Of a stretch of 22,571 nucleotides of DNA, positions 8,060 to 14,438 are shown piece after piece. The notes beneath the pieces were generated by a model, which saw only the letters and a program-made list of their open reading frames with translations, did no database searches and had not been told where the DNA came from. Numbering within the stretch: the stretch's first letter is position 1; the number at the start of each line of letters is the position of its first letter. The stretch covers positions 1-22,571 of the forward strand of contig JACPQZ010000073.1 of assembly GCA_016190205.1 (NCBI GenBank), given 5' to 3'. Source of the stretch: Candidatus Omnitrophota bacterium. GTDB taxonomy: Bacteria; Omnitrophota; JACPQZ01. The position numbers were made by a program, and so were the translations under genes.

Positions 8060-8129
8060 GTGGATCGTGATTCGCGATTCGTGAGTCATAGTGCTTTGTG
8101 CGATCCACGATTCACTATCCACGAACCAC
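8060..8129. repeat. Heptad inverted array between cdsA and dxr
   Basis: Ten consecutive 7-nt steps can be read without a phase break from 8060 to 8129. The left arm is gtggatc, gtgattc, gcgattc, gtgagtc; two turn units are atagtgc and tttgtgc; the right arm is gatccac, gattcac, tatccac, gaaccac. The right units are reverse complements of the left type. The strand switch happens in phase with the 7-nt register. The array fills the gap and ends 18 nt before the dxr start codon. Confidence 0.88.
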
Positions 8130-8147
8130 GAAGAGAGCTATCTATTA

Positions 8148-9299
8148 ATGAAAGATTTGGTAATCCTGGGCTCGACGGGGTCGGTCGGTCAGAACGCGCT
8201 CAAAGTGGTAGAAGCGATGAATGGCCGGTTCCGTGTGGTGGGGCTCGCCTGTAACCGCAATATTGCGCGTCTTATCCAGCAGGTGCGGCGCTTTAGGGTG
8301 AGACGCGTTGCCGTGCGCGACCCGCAGGCCGCGCACGGGCTTACGCGTGTCAGGGACTTGGGCCCGCTTAAGGTTTATTCGGGTCCCGATGCCGCTGCGG
8401 AGCTCGTGCGCGACACCCCGTCCGACCGCGTCTTGAGTTCGGTAGTCGGGGCGGAAGGGCTCATCCCGATTATCGAGGCCATTCGCAAGGGGTTGGCGAT
8501 CGCCATCGCCAACAAAGAACCGCTCGTGATGGCCGGAGAGCTTATCTCGAGGCTTGCCCGGCGCTACGGGTCGCGGATTTACCCTGTGGATTCGGAGCAC
8601 AGCGCGATCTTTCAGTGTCTGAACGGGTCGGCGGGGACGCGAGACGTCAGGCGGCTTATTTTAACGGGCACCGGCGGTCCTTTTTTAAGAACGTCCAAGC
8701 AGGGTCTCAATCGCGTCCTTCCCCGGGATGCGATTCGGCACCCCAAGTGGAACATGGGTAAAAAGATCTCCGTGGATTCTTCCACCCTCATGAACAAGGG
8801 ACTTGAGATCATCGAGGCCCAGTGGCTCTTTCATGTGCCTTCGGAACGTATCGAGGTCGTTATCCATCCGGAGGCCGTCATCCATTCCATGGTCGAGTTC
8901 GTAGACGGATCCATCCTGGCGCAATTGGGGATCACGGACATGCGCATCCCCATTCAATATGCCCTGACCCATCCTGACAGGTTTCCCTCCCGCCTGCCCA
9001 GACTCGATCTGGCCCGCATTCGTACCTTTTCATTCGAAAAGCCGGATCTCAACCGTTTTCCCTGCTTGAGGCTCGCGCGCGAGGCAGCGCGCGAGGGTAA
9101 GACGATGCCCGCTGTTTTGAATGCGGCCAACGAAGTGGCCGTGGAGGCATTTCTTAAACACAAGATCAGCTTGCCGCGTATCGCGCGCGTGATCGAGCAG
9201 GTGATGTCGCGCCATCGCGCGGTGCCGGCGTTAGAGCTAAAAACCATACTTGAAACCGACGGCTGGGCCCGTGAGGAGGCGTTTCGACTTGTCAACTGA
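8148..9299 (+). CDS. dxr: 1-deoxy-D-xylulose-5-phosphate reductoisomerase
   Basis: DXR converts DXP to 2-C-methyl-D-erythritol 4-phosphate with NADPH and a divalent metal, the first committed MEP-pathway step. The 383-residue length is typical. The NADPH motif GSTGSVGQNAL is at residues 8-18. Other motifs are ANKEPLVMAGE, metal/substrate-binding VDSEHSAIFQCL, and SVDSSTLMNKGLEIIEAQWLF. The common ANKESLV reads ANKEPLV here. The ATG at 8148 gives the canonical MKDLVILGSTGSVG start with a weak gagag sequence upstream. A longer reading from 8091 would only add heptad-array residues. It overlaps the probable rseP start. Confidence 0.96.
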   Translation: MKDLVILGSTGSVGQNALKVVEAMNGRFRVVGLACNRNIARLIQQVRRFRVRRVAVRDPQAAHGLTRVRDLGPLKVYSGPDAAAELVRDTPSDRVLSSVVGAEGLIPIIEAIRKGLAIAIANKEPLVMAGELISRLARRYGSRIYPVDSEHSAIFQCLNGSAGTRDVRRLILTGTGGPFLRTSKQGLNRVLPRDAIRHPKWNMGKKISVDSSTLMNKGLEIIEAQWLFHVPSERIEVVIHPEAVIHSMVEFVDGSILAQLGITDMRIPIQYALTHPDRFPSRLPRLDLARIRTFSFEKPDLNRFPCLRLAREAAREGKTMPAVLNAANEVAVEAFLKHKISLPRIARVIEQVMSRHRAVPALELKTILETDGWAREEAFRLVN

Positions 9300-10401
9300 C
9301 TGGCTTGTGAATCTCCTGTACACAGTCATCCCGTTCACCGTAGTCTTAAGCGTGCTCATATTTGTGCATGAATTCGGCCACTTTTGGGTGGCCCGGCGGT
9401 GCGGTGTGCGGGTGGAGAAGTTTTCTTTAGGGTTTGGCAAAGAGCTTTTCGGGTGGTCGCGGGGTGAAACGCGCTATTCATTGAGCGCGGTGCCTTTTGG
9501 CGGGTACGTCAAAATGGCGGGCGAGAACCCCGGAGAAGATCACGGAGAGCCCTGGCACTTCTTCACGCAGCCCATTTGGAAGCGGTTCCTCATCGTGGGG
9601 GCCGGACCGGGTGTAAATTACGTTTTAGGTCTCGTGCTGATCATCACCCTTTACCTTATTGGAAATCCCAAGGTGCCGCCTACTATTGGAGTGTTGAGCG
9701 AGGGGTATCCGGCTCAAGGAGCCGGGCTTCAAGTGGGTGACCGCATCACTGCTGTTAACGGACGAACGGTGCATTCCTTTTCGGACGTCATCTTTGGGAT
9801 CCAGGGCCAAGTCGAAGGGGTGTGTGCGATTAAAGTCGAGCGGGGCGGAGAGACCCTAGAGTACGCCGTCCAACCCAAGGTCGAGGAGGGGATAGACCGT
9901 TACGGGCGCAAGGCCCCGGTCGCCAGGGTGGGGATAGGCCCTGTGCAAACGGTCGAGCGGGAACGCCTGCCTTTCTTCGGCGCCGTCGGACGGGGTCTTA
10001 AGGACACCTGGTTTTTCACGCAGACGACTTATCAGGGGCTGTGGTACCTCGTCACGGGCCAGGTGGGCTTCCGCAAGTCCGTAACGGGACCGATTGGGAT
10101 CCTGGTCATTACCGGGGAAACCGCGCGCTTGGGGTTACCCTACCTCCTGCAGTTTATGTCCATTATCAGCGTGGCGCTGGCCATATTTAACTTTTTACCT
10201 ATACCGGTGCTGGATGGGGGCCATCTCCTGTTTCTCGTGCTGGAGAAGCTAAGAGGCAGGCCAGTGAGTGCAAAGATACAAGACGGCGTCCAGCAGGTGG
10301 CGTTTGCCCTGCTTCTTACGCTCATGTTCGTGGTGACCATCAATGATGTGGTCAATTTCCGGATTCTGGAGAGGTTTGTGGAGTGGTGGCCGCTGAAGTA
10401 G
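9289..10401 (+). CDS. rseP: RseP/RasP-type intramembrane zinc metalloprotease (site-2 protease)
   Basis: This is a membrane-embedded protease that cleaves transmembrane segments, classically of anti-sigma factors and leftover signal peptides. The zinc-binding HEFGH motif lies in the first membrane helix. The C-terminal NFLPIPVLDGGHLLF motif supplies the third metal ligand. A single PDZ-like domain is seen in the middle (from about VPPTIGVLSEGYPAQGAGLQVGDRI). About 370 residues with one PDZ is nearer RasP than the two-PDZ E. coli RseP. The TTG at 9289 is chosen because AGGAGG lies at 9274-9279, 9 nt upstream. It overlaps the end of dxr. An ECF sigma/anti-sigma pair further downstream is a possible but unproven regulatory partner. 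Confidence 0.92.
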   Translation: MSTDWLVNLLYTVIPFTVVLSVLIFVHEFGHFWVARRCGVRVEKFSLGFGKELFGWSRGETRYSLSAVPFGGYVKMAGENPGEDHGEPWHFFTQPIWKRFLIVGAGPGVNYVLGLVLIITLYLIGNPKVPPTIGVLSEGYPAQGAGLQVGDRITAVNGRTVHSFSDVIFGIQGQVEGVCAIKVERGGETLEYAVQPKVEEGIDRYGRKAPVARVGIGPVQTVERERLPFFGAVGRGLKDTWFFTQTTYQGLWYLVTGQVGFRKSVTGPIGILVITGETARLGLPYLLQFMSIISVALAIFNFLPIPVLDGGHLLFLVLEKLRGRPVSAKIQDGVQQVAFALLLTLMFVVTINDVVNFRILERFVEWWPLK

Positions 10402-10403
10402 TG

Positions 10404-10652
10404 GGGTAGCGTGTTCGGGAATCGTGAATCGTGGATCGTGAATCGCAAGAAAAAAATTAAAAACAGGCAGCGCCATGCAAATAGTCGGGTAGCCTGTTCG
10501 GGAATCGTGGAGCGTGGAGCGTGGAGCGGATAGCGTTTAGCGTATAGGGAGTTAGAACCATCTCCTATCCGCTGTACGCTATGCGCTATACGCTGTACGT
10601 AGCGGGAATCGGGAATCGCAAAAAAATCCAGATCATAAAATGCAAATAGCCA
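10404..10652. repeat. Duplicated heptad-array module ending in the ispG start
   Basis: Two modules are present. Both begin with a 23-nt near-identical sequence (10404-10426 and 10487-10509, one mismatch: gggtagc then g or c then tgttcggg). Both end with atgcaaatag (10475-10484 and 10640-10649), and the second copy is the ispG start. Module 1 has units gggaatc, gtgaatc, gtggatc, gtgaatc. Module 2 has gtggagc three times, ggatagc, gtttagc and gtatagg (10507-10548), then the opposite arm ctatccg, ctgtacg, ctatgcg, ctatacg, ctgtacg (10565-10599), then gggaatc twice. Module 1 appears to be a duplicated ispG leader including its first codons, which are closed by a stop after five codons. Confidence 0.85.
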
Positions 10653-11587
10653 GGCGAAAGACTCGAGAGATAAAGATCGGCAAGGTTACGATCGGCGGCG
10701 AGCATCCGATCGCGGTCCAGTCCATGACCAAGACCCGCACGAGCGACGTGGAGGCGACCGTGGCCCAAATCCACCGCCTGGAGGAGGCGGGCTGTGACAT
10801 CGTACGGGTGGCGGTTCCTGACCGCGCTGCCGCGCGCGCCCTGGGCGCCATCAAGAAGCGGATTCGTATTCCCCTCGTGGCCGACATCCATTTCTTTTGG
10901 GAGCTGGCCATGGAGGCCATGGACGCGGGTGCTGATAAGATCCGGCTCAATCCCGGTAATCTCCAGCGTAAAGAGCATATCTTCAAAATCGTAGATAAGG
11001 CCAAGTCGTATCGGGTGCCCATGCGGATCGGGGTGAACGCGGGAAGCGTCTTCGACAAGCTCGACTACGTGGACTTTCTAAAATCTAACCCCATGGAACG
11101 GTCGGATTCGGTCATTCAGAGGATGGTGGGACGGGGGCGGGTCTATCTGGACATATTTGAACAGGCCGGCTTTCACGACATTGTCGTAAGTTTGAAGACC
11201 TCCGACGTGCGGAATACCCTGGAGGCCTATTCCACTATGGCCCCGCTCTGTGATTATCCCTTTCATCTTGGGATTACAGAGGCGGGCTTCGCGGAGGCCG
11301 CCATCATCAAATCCAGCATCGGGATCGGGTTTCTCCTTCTAAACGGCATCGGCGACACGATTCGCGTGTCCCTTACGGAAGACCCTGTGCACGAAGTCCA
11401 TGTGGCCAAGAAGATCTTGAGGGCCGTGGGCCTGGCGGAGGGGACGGACATCATCTCCTGCCCCAGCTGCGGCCGCTGTGACATCGACCTTTTCGGCCTC
11501 GTCCGGGAGATCGAGGAGAAGGTGAGCGCCCGCGACAAGGCACGCAGTACGCAGTACGCAGTACGCAGTACGAACCAGAGTTTGTAA
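10640..11587 (+). CDS. ispG: 4-hydroxy-3-methylbut-2-enyl diphosphate synthase, major part, ending at an in-frame TAA
   Basis: IspG (GcpE) reduces methylerythritol cyclodiphosphate to HMBPP using a [4Fe-4S] cluster, the penultimate MEP-pathway step. Residues 1-260 form the TIM-barrel domain (RRKTREIKIGKVTIGG, VQSMTKTRT, ADIHF, IRLNPGN). SCPSCGRCDIDL at 273-284 holds the first two cluster cysteines (Cys274, Cys277). Four acgcagt heptads then encode ARSTQYAVRST, and a TAA at 11585-11587 closes the frame. The same frame continues at once with LAIMGCEVNGPGE, the remaining cluster Cys and Glu. The gene is thus interrupted by a single stop without a frameshift. There is no clear Shine-Dalgarno site. 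Whether it is functional, split or a sequence error is unresolved. Confidence 0.88.
   Translation: MQIARRKTREIKIGKVTIGGEHPIAVQSMTKTRTSDVEATVAQIHRLEEAGCDIVRVAVPDRAAARALGAIKKRIRIPLVADIHFFWELAMEAMDAGADKIRLNPGNLQRKEHIFKIVDKAKSYRVPMRIGVNAGSVFDKLDYVDFLKSNPMERSDSVIQRMVGRGRVYLDIFEQAGFHDIVVSLKTSDVRNTLEAYSTMAPLCDYPFHLGITEAGFAEAAIIKSSIGIGFLLLNGIGDTIRVSLTEDPVHEVHVAKKILRAVGLAEGTDIISCPSCGRCDIDLFGLVREIEEKVSARDKARSTQYAVRSTNQSL
11542..11576. repeat. Heptad array inside ispG
   Basis: Four exact acgcagt units (11542-11569) are followed by one acgaacc variant. They lie within the ispG reading frame, between the CPSC cluster motif and the NGPGE segment. The protein carries about 13 more residues between these motifs than I would expect of IspG, which agrees with the array length. 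No opposite arm was found nearby. Confidence 0.85.
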
Positions 11588-11596
11588 CTTGCCATT

Positions 11597-11797
11597 ATGG
11601 GCTGCGAGGTGAACGGCCCGGGAGAGAGCAGGCAGGCGGATCTCGGCCTCGCGGCGGGCCGCGACAGCGCCGTCATCTTCCGCAAAGGCCAGGTCGTGCG
11701 CCAGGTCAAAGGCCAGGAGCAGTTCGTGGAAGCCTTCATGGAAGAGTTGGAAAAACTAGATGGAGAAACCAGAAACCAGAAACCAGTTACCAGATAG
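11597..11797 (+). CDS. ispG: IspG C-terminal fragment after the in-frame stop
   Basis: This is a 66-residue reading, MGCEVNGPGESRQADLGLA and onward, that matches the end of IspG. It contains the third cluster cysteine (Cys3) and the glutamate of NGPGE, followed by the usual GLAAGRDSAVIFRKGQVVRQV and a short helix. It is in the same frame as the upstream ispG segment, separated by TAA at 11585 and the codons for LAI. The ATG is simply the conserved methionine of MGC. No ribosome binding site precedes it, so independent translation is doubtful. The last residues (GETRNQKPVTR) and the TAG stop come from the following heptad array. Confidence 0.6.
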   Translation: MGCEVNGPGESRQADLGLAAGRDSAVIFRKGQVVRQVKGQEQFVEAFMEELEKLDGETRNQKPVTR

Positions 11798-12079
11798 ATT
11801 CCAGAAACCAGATACCAGGTCCGTACTTCGAACTTCGAACATCGACCTTCGCCCCGCAAATTCCCCTTCGGGGATCGCGGGTCGCCTCGCGGCCGCCGGA
11901 GGCTGCTGTGCGAGGTGTATGACGTCAGACACGCGCTCGTTTCAGCCGGACACGACAGAGCGTCTGCGACGGTGTGCGAAGTCCGAAGTTCGAGGTTCGA
12001 TGTCCGATCGTCGGTTTCGTCTGGTTTCTGGTATCTGGTATCTTCTGGTTTCTGGTTACTGGTATCTGGTTACTTGTTA
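11765..12079. repeat. Nested double-family heptad inverted array between ispG and proS
   Basis: The outer left arm (11765-11817) has units gaaacca, gttacca, gattcca, gatacca. The outer right arm (12021-12079) has ctggttt, ctggtat, ctggtta, cttgtta. Inside these are a second family on the left (acttcga, acttcga, acatcga, 11825-11845) and its opposite arm on the right (gtgcgaa, gtccgaa, gttcgag, gttcgat, gtccgat, 11974-12008). The left arm keeps one 7-nt phase across the change of family (11804 to 11845). The GC-rich centre has its own hairpins: CCCGC/GCGGG (11853-11881) enclosing CCCC-TTC-GGGG, and CCTCGC/GCGAGG (11885-11915). The array supplies the ispG stop and reaches to 2 nt before the proS start. 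No gene is apparent within it. Confidence 0.9.
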
Positions 12080-12081
12080 AC

Positions 12082-13803
12082 ATGCGCTGGTCTCAACTCA
12101 TCATCCCCACCTTAAAAGAAGTCCCGGCCGAGGCTGAGGTTCCAAGCCACGTCCTGCTTCTGCGCGCGGGCTTTATCCGCAAGCTTTTCTCCGGCGCCTA
12201 TTCCTATCTCCCCCTGGGTCTTAGGGTCCTCAAAAAGATTGAGCGCATCATCCGCGAGGAGATGGACCGCGCGGGCGGGCAGGAGGTGCTCATGCCGGCT
12301 GTTCAACCGGCCGAGCTCTGGGAAGAATCGGGGCGCTTTGCCCAGCTTGGAGAAGATGTCTTTGTCATCAAAGACCGCAAGGGCCGCAAGGTGGTCCTGG
12401 GTCCCACCCATGAAGAGGTCATCACCGACATTATCCGTAATACCGTGCGGTCATATAAGGACCTGCCGCTATTGGTCTACCAGATTCAGACGAAATTTCG
12501 CGATGAGGCGCGCCCGCGCTTTGGGGTGATCCGCAGTAAAGAGTTCATCATGAAGGACGCCTATAGTTTTGACGCGGACACGCAAGGTTTGGAGCGGGTC
12601 TACGATCGGGTTCACCAGGCCTATCTCACTATTTTCTCGCGCTTAGGTATTAAACCGCTGGTTGTGGAGGCGGACCCGGGGATGATGGGGGGAAAAAGTT
12701 CTCATGAATTCATGATCCTGTCCAAAAGCGGGGAAGGCGAGATTGCCGTATGCAAGGCCTGCGGCTATGCGGCGGGCCTCGAGGTGGCTGCCTGCGAGGC
12801 ACCTGCGCTCGGGCGCGCGGCTAAAGAGGCGGGAACCCCGGCGCGTCTTGAGGAGGTCAAGACCCCGGGGGCCAAGACCATCGAAGAGGTCGGCAAGCTC
12901 TTAAAGATCACGCCCCAACAAATGGTCAAGACCCTCCTTTATGATACGGACTTAGGTCCTGCGGCAGCCCTTGTTCGGGGCGACCATGAACTCAATGAAA
13001 TAAAGTTTGCCCGTAGAGGCGGGTTTAAGAAGCTCGTCATGGCCTCGCCGGAACAAATCCTCAAGTGGACGGGCGGGCCTTTGGGCTTCAGCGGCCCCGT
13101 GAAGCTCAAGGGCGTGCGCGTCATACAGGACTTCGCCGTTTCTGCTATGGCGAATTTCGTGACTGGCGCAAACCTCGCGGATTGTCATCTTAAAGGCGTC
13201 AACGCCCCGCGCGACTATAAGCCTGATCTCGTGGCGGATATCCGCGCGATCCAGGCCCAGGACCCCTGCCCCCGCTGCAAGAAGCCTGTCTCGCTCGAGG
13301 CGGCGCTCGAACTCGGCCACATCTTTAAGCTCATGACCAAATACACGGAATCCATGAAAGCCCACTACCTGGACGCCCAGGGGAAGGAGCATCCCATTAT
13401 CATGGGCTGTTACGGCTTAGGGATTAACCGGATCCTCGCGGCAATCGTCGAGCTTTATCACGACAAGGACGGCATCCGCTGGCCTCCGTCTGTAAGCCCT
13501 TTCCAGGTAGAAGTTCTACCGGTCAATCTGGAAGACCCTGCGGTTCGCGCGACCGCCGAGGAGATTTACCAGGCGCTTCTTAAGCGCGGAGTGGAGGTTT
13601 TGATCGATGACCGCAGCGAGCGCGCGGGAGCCAAGTTTAAGGACGCGGATCTTGTGGGGATTACGACCCAGATCGTCGTGGGCCCCTCGGCCCTCAAAGA
13701 AGGCAAGGTCGAGATCAAGAGCCGCCTGGGCGGCGGGGTCAAACGCCTGGCCAAGGATGAGCTTTTGGAAGGGCTCGGAAAAAATGAGGGGATTTTTTCA
13801 TGA
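12082..13803 (+). CDS. proS: Prolyl-tRNA synthetase, bacterial type with editing insertion
   Basis: ProS charges tRNA-Pro with proline in the cytoplasm. The 573-residue product matches the bacterial (ProS1-like) form. The N-terminal LLLRAGFIRKLFSGAYSYLPLG and the class II motifs are clear: motif 1 region REEMDRAGGQEVLMP, motif 2 FRDEARPRFGVIRSKEF, and motif 3 GCYGLGINR. The central part, about residues 225-385, is the YbaK-like editing domain. The C-terminal anticodon-binding domain follows (DDRSERAGAKFKDADLVGI). The ATG at 12082 gives the usual MRWSQLIIPTLKE start. It lies 2 nt after the heptad array and has no Shine-Dalgarno sequence. An upstream in-frame reading from 11974 only adds hydrophobic array-derived residues. 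Confidence 0.97.
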   Translation: MRWSQLIIPTLKEVPAEAEVPSHVLLLRAGFIRKLFSGAYSYLPLGLRVLKKIERIIREEMDRAGGQEVLMPAVQPAELWEESGRFAQLGEDVFVIKDRKGRKVVLGPTHEEVITDIIRNTVRSYKDLPLLVYQIQTKFRDEARPRFGVIRSKEFIMKDAYSFDADTQGLERVYDRVHQAYLTIFSRLGIKPLVVEADPGMMGGKSSHEFMILSKSGEGEIAVCKACGYAAGLEVAACEAPALGRAAKEAGTPARLEEVKTPGAKTIEEVGKLLKITPQQMVKTLLYDTDLGPAAALVRGDHELNEIKFARRGGFKKLVMASPEQILKWTGGPLGFSGPVKLKGVRVIQDFAVSAMANFVTGANLADCHLKGVNAPRDYKPDLVADIRAIQAQDPCPRCKKPVSLEAALELGHIFKLMTKYTESMKAHYLDAQGKEHPIIMGCYGLGINRILAAIVELYHDKDGIRWPPSVSPFQVEVLPVNLEDPAVRATAEEIYQALLKRGVEVLIDDRSERAGAKFKDADLVGITTQIVVGPSALKEGKVEIKSRLGGGVKRLAKDELLEGLGKNEGIFS

Positions 13804-13886
13804 ATTTCATGATAAATTTGATAAGACGTACAAGCGTGTGGGAAGCGGTTATTGAAATCGCTTAAAACTGTAACCACTTATCTCTA

Positions 13887-13915
13887 TTGACAATAGAACT
13901 TTCTCCAGGTAATAT
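13887..13915 (+). promoter_or_regulatory. Sigma70-type promoter upstream of the small secreted protein gene
   Basis: A perfect -35 TTGACA (13887-13892), a 17-nt spacer and a near-perfect -10 TAATAT (13910-13915) are present. Transcription would start near 13922 and give a leader of about 125 nt before the ATG at 14049. The surrounding 13804-14048 stretch is AT-rich compared with the genes and contains no other feature I can support. Confidence 0.82.
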
Positions 13916-14048
13916 TTACGTAGATGTCGGGTTCATTTTTTTATGCCTAAAAGTTTAAACATTTAAAAAGAAAATAGTTTGGTCAGCCGGAGAACTTGGT
14001 CATGCACATTAAATCTCGTGAGAGCGATAAAAAAAGAGGGGGCTTTCA

Positions 14049-14342
14049 ATGAAAAACTTTATCGTCTGCATGTCCATATTTGCGGCGGCCCTCTTGTTGC
14101 TAGTCTGGCCTGGTCAGGATGCACTGGCGGACGCAATGCGAGCCCCCATAGGTCTTGTGTCAGCGTGTCGGGACACGAGCTGTACTGTGCCAGATGGAGT
14201 AAATGCTCATGAAGAGTTCAGAGGGTATGGCCTGAATGTGCAGGCGGCTGTGGAAAGTCAATCTCGCCAGGGTGTGGGGATGGTCGCAGTGAACGATGCG
14301 GACACCAGATCGGATTACGAAGCTCCGGTAGAGGGGCCGTAG
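14049..14342 (+). CDS. Small secreted protein of unknown function
   Basis: This 97-residue protein is not recognised. Residues 1-27 look like a Sec signal peptide: Lys2, a hydrophobic core (FIVCMSIFAAALLLLVW), and an Ala-Leu-Ala box at 25-27 with likely cleavage before DAMRAP. The mature part is about 70 residues, polar and acidic, with two cysteines close together (SACRDTSCT) and no known domain that I can name. A purine-rich site (agaggggg) lies just upstream of the ATG. A near-consensus promoter precedes it and a terminator hairpin follows downstream, so it is probably made as its own transcript. The signal peptide, ribosome binding site and promoter make it more credible than a chance ORF. 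Confidence 0.65.
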   Translation: MKNFIVCMSIFAAALLLLVWPGQDALADAMRAPIGLVSACRDTSCTVPDGVNAHEEFRGYGLNVQAAVESQSRQGVGMVAVNDADTRSDYEAPVEGP

Positions 14343-14356
14343 CACTTATTCCCGCC

Positions 14357-14385
14357 TTGACAAAGGGTTTTTAGGCGAGTAGACT
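14357..14385 (+). promoter_or_regulatory. Probable sigma70 promoter for rimP-nusA-infB
   Basis: TTGACA (14357-14362), a 17-nt spacer and TAGACT (14380-14385, four of six consensus bases) are present. Transcription would begin near 14391, giving a leader of about 45 nt made mostly of the terminator-like hairpin that precedes rimP. The -35 overlaps a weak CGCCT/AGGCG inverted repeat (14354-14376). Confidence 0.6.
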
Positions 14386-14406
14386 AAGCGGCAGTTAGTA
14401 GAGACC

Positions 14407-14434
14407 AAAGTGGGTCAGCAGCCCACTTTTTTTT
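14407..14434 (+). terminator. Intrinsic terminator or attenuator directly before rimP
   Basis: The stem AAAGTGGG (14407-14414) pairs with CCCACTTT (14422-14429) around a 7-nt loop and runs into a T tract ending at 14434. It can terminate the small-secreted-protein transcript. Because the rimP start is at 14439, it would also lie in the leader of any rimP transcript from the 14357 promoter, so it may act as an attenuator. Confidence 0.8.
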
Positions 14435-14438
14435 ATCG

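Noticed and set aside
11585-11587. Genetic-code reassignment or selenocysteine/pyrrolysine readthrough at the ispG TAA
   Set aside because: TAA serves as a normal stop for tig, clpP, nusA, infB and others here. No recoding structure or precedent for TAA was found.
11974-12081. N-terminal hydrophobic extension of ProS (possible membrane anchor)
   Set aside because: It is simply the heptad array read in frame. The family N-terminus begins at the ATG at 12082.
11915-12115. Small ORF in the core of the ispG-proS array
   Set aside because: Most of it is array sequence and it overlaps proS. It has no ribosome binding site and no recognisable family.
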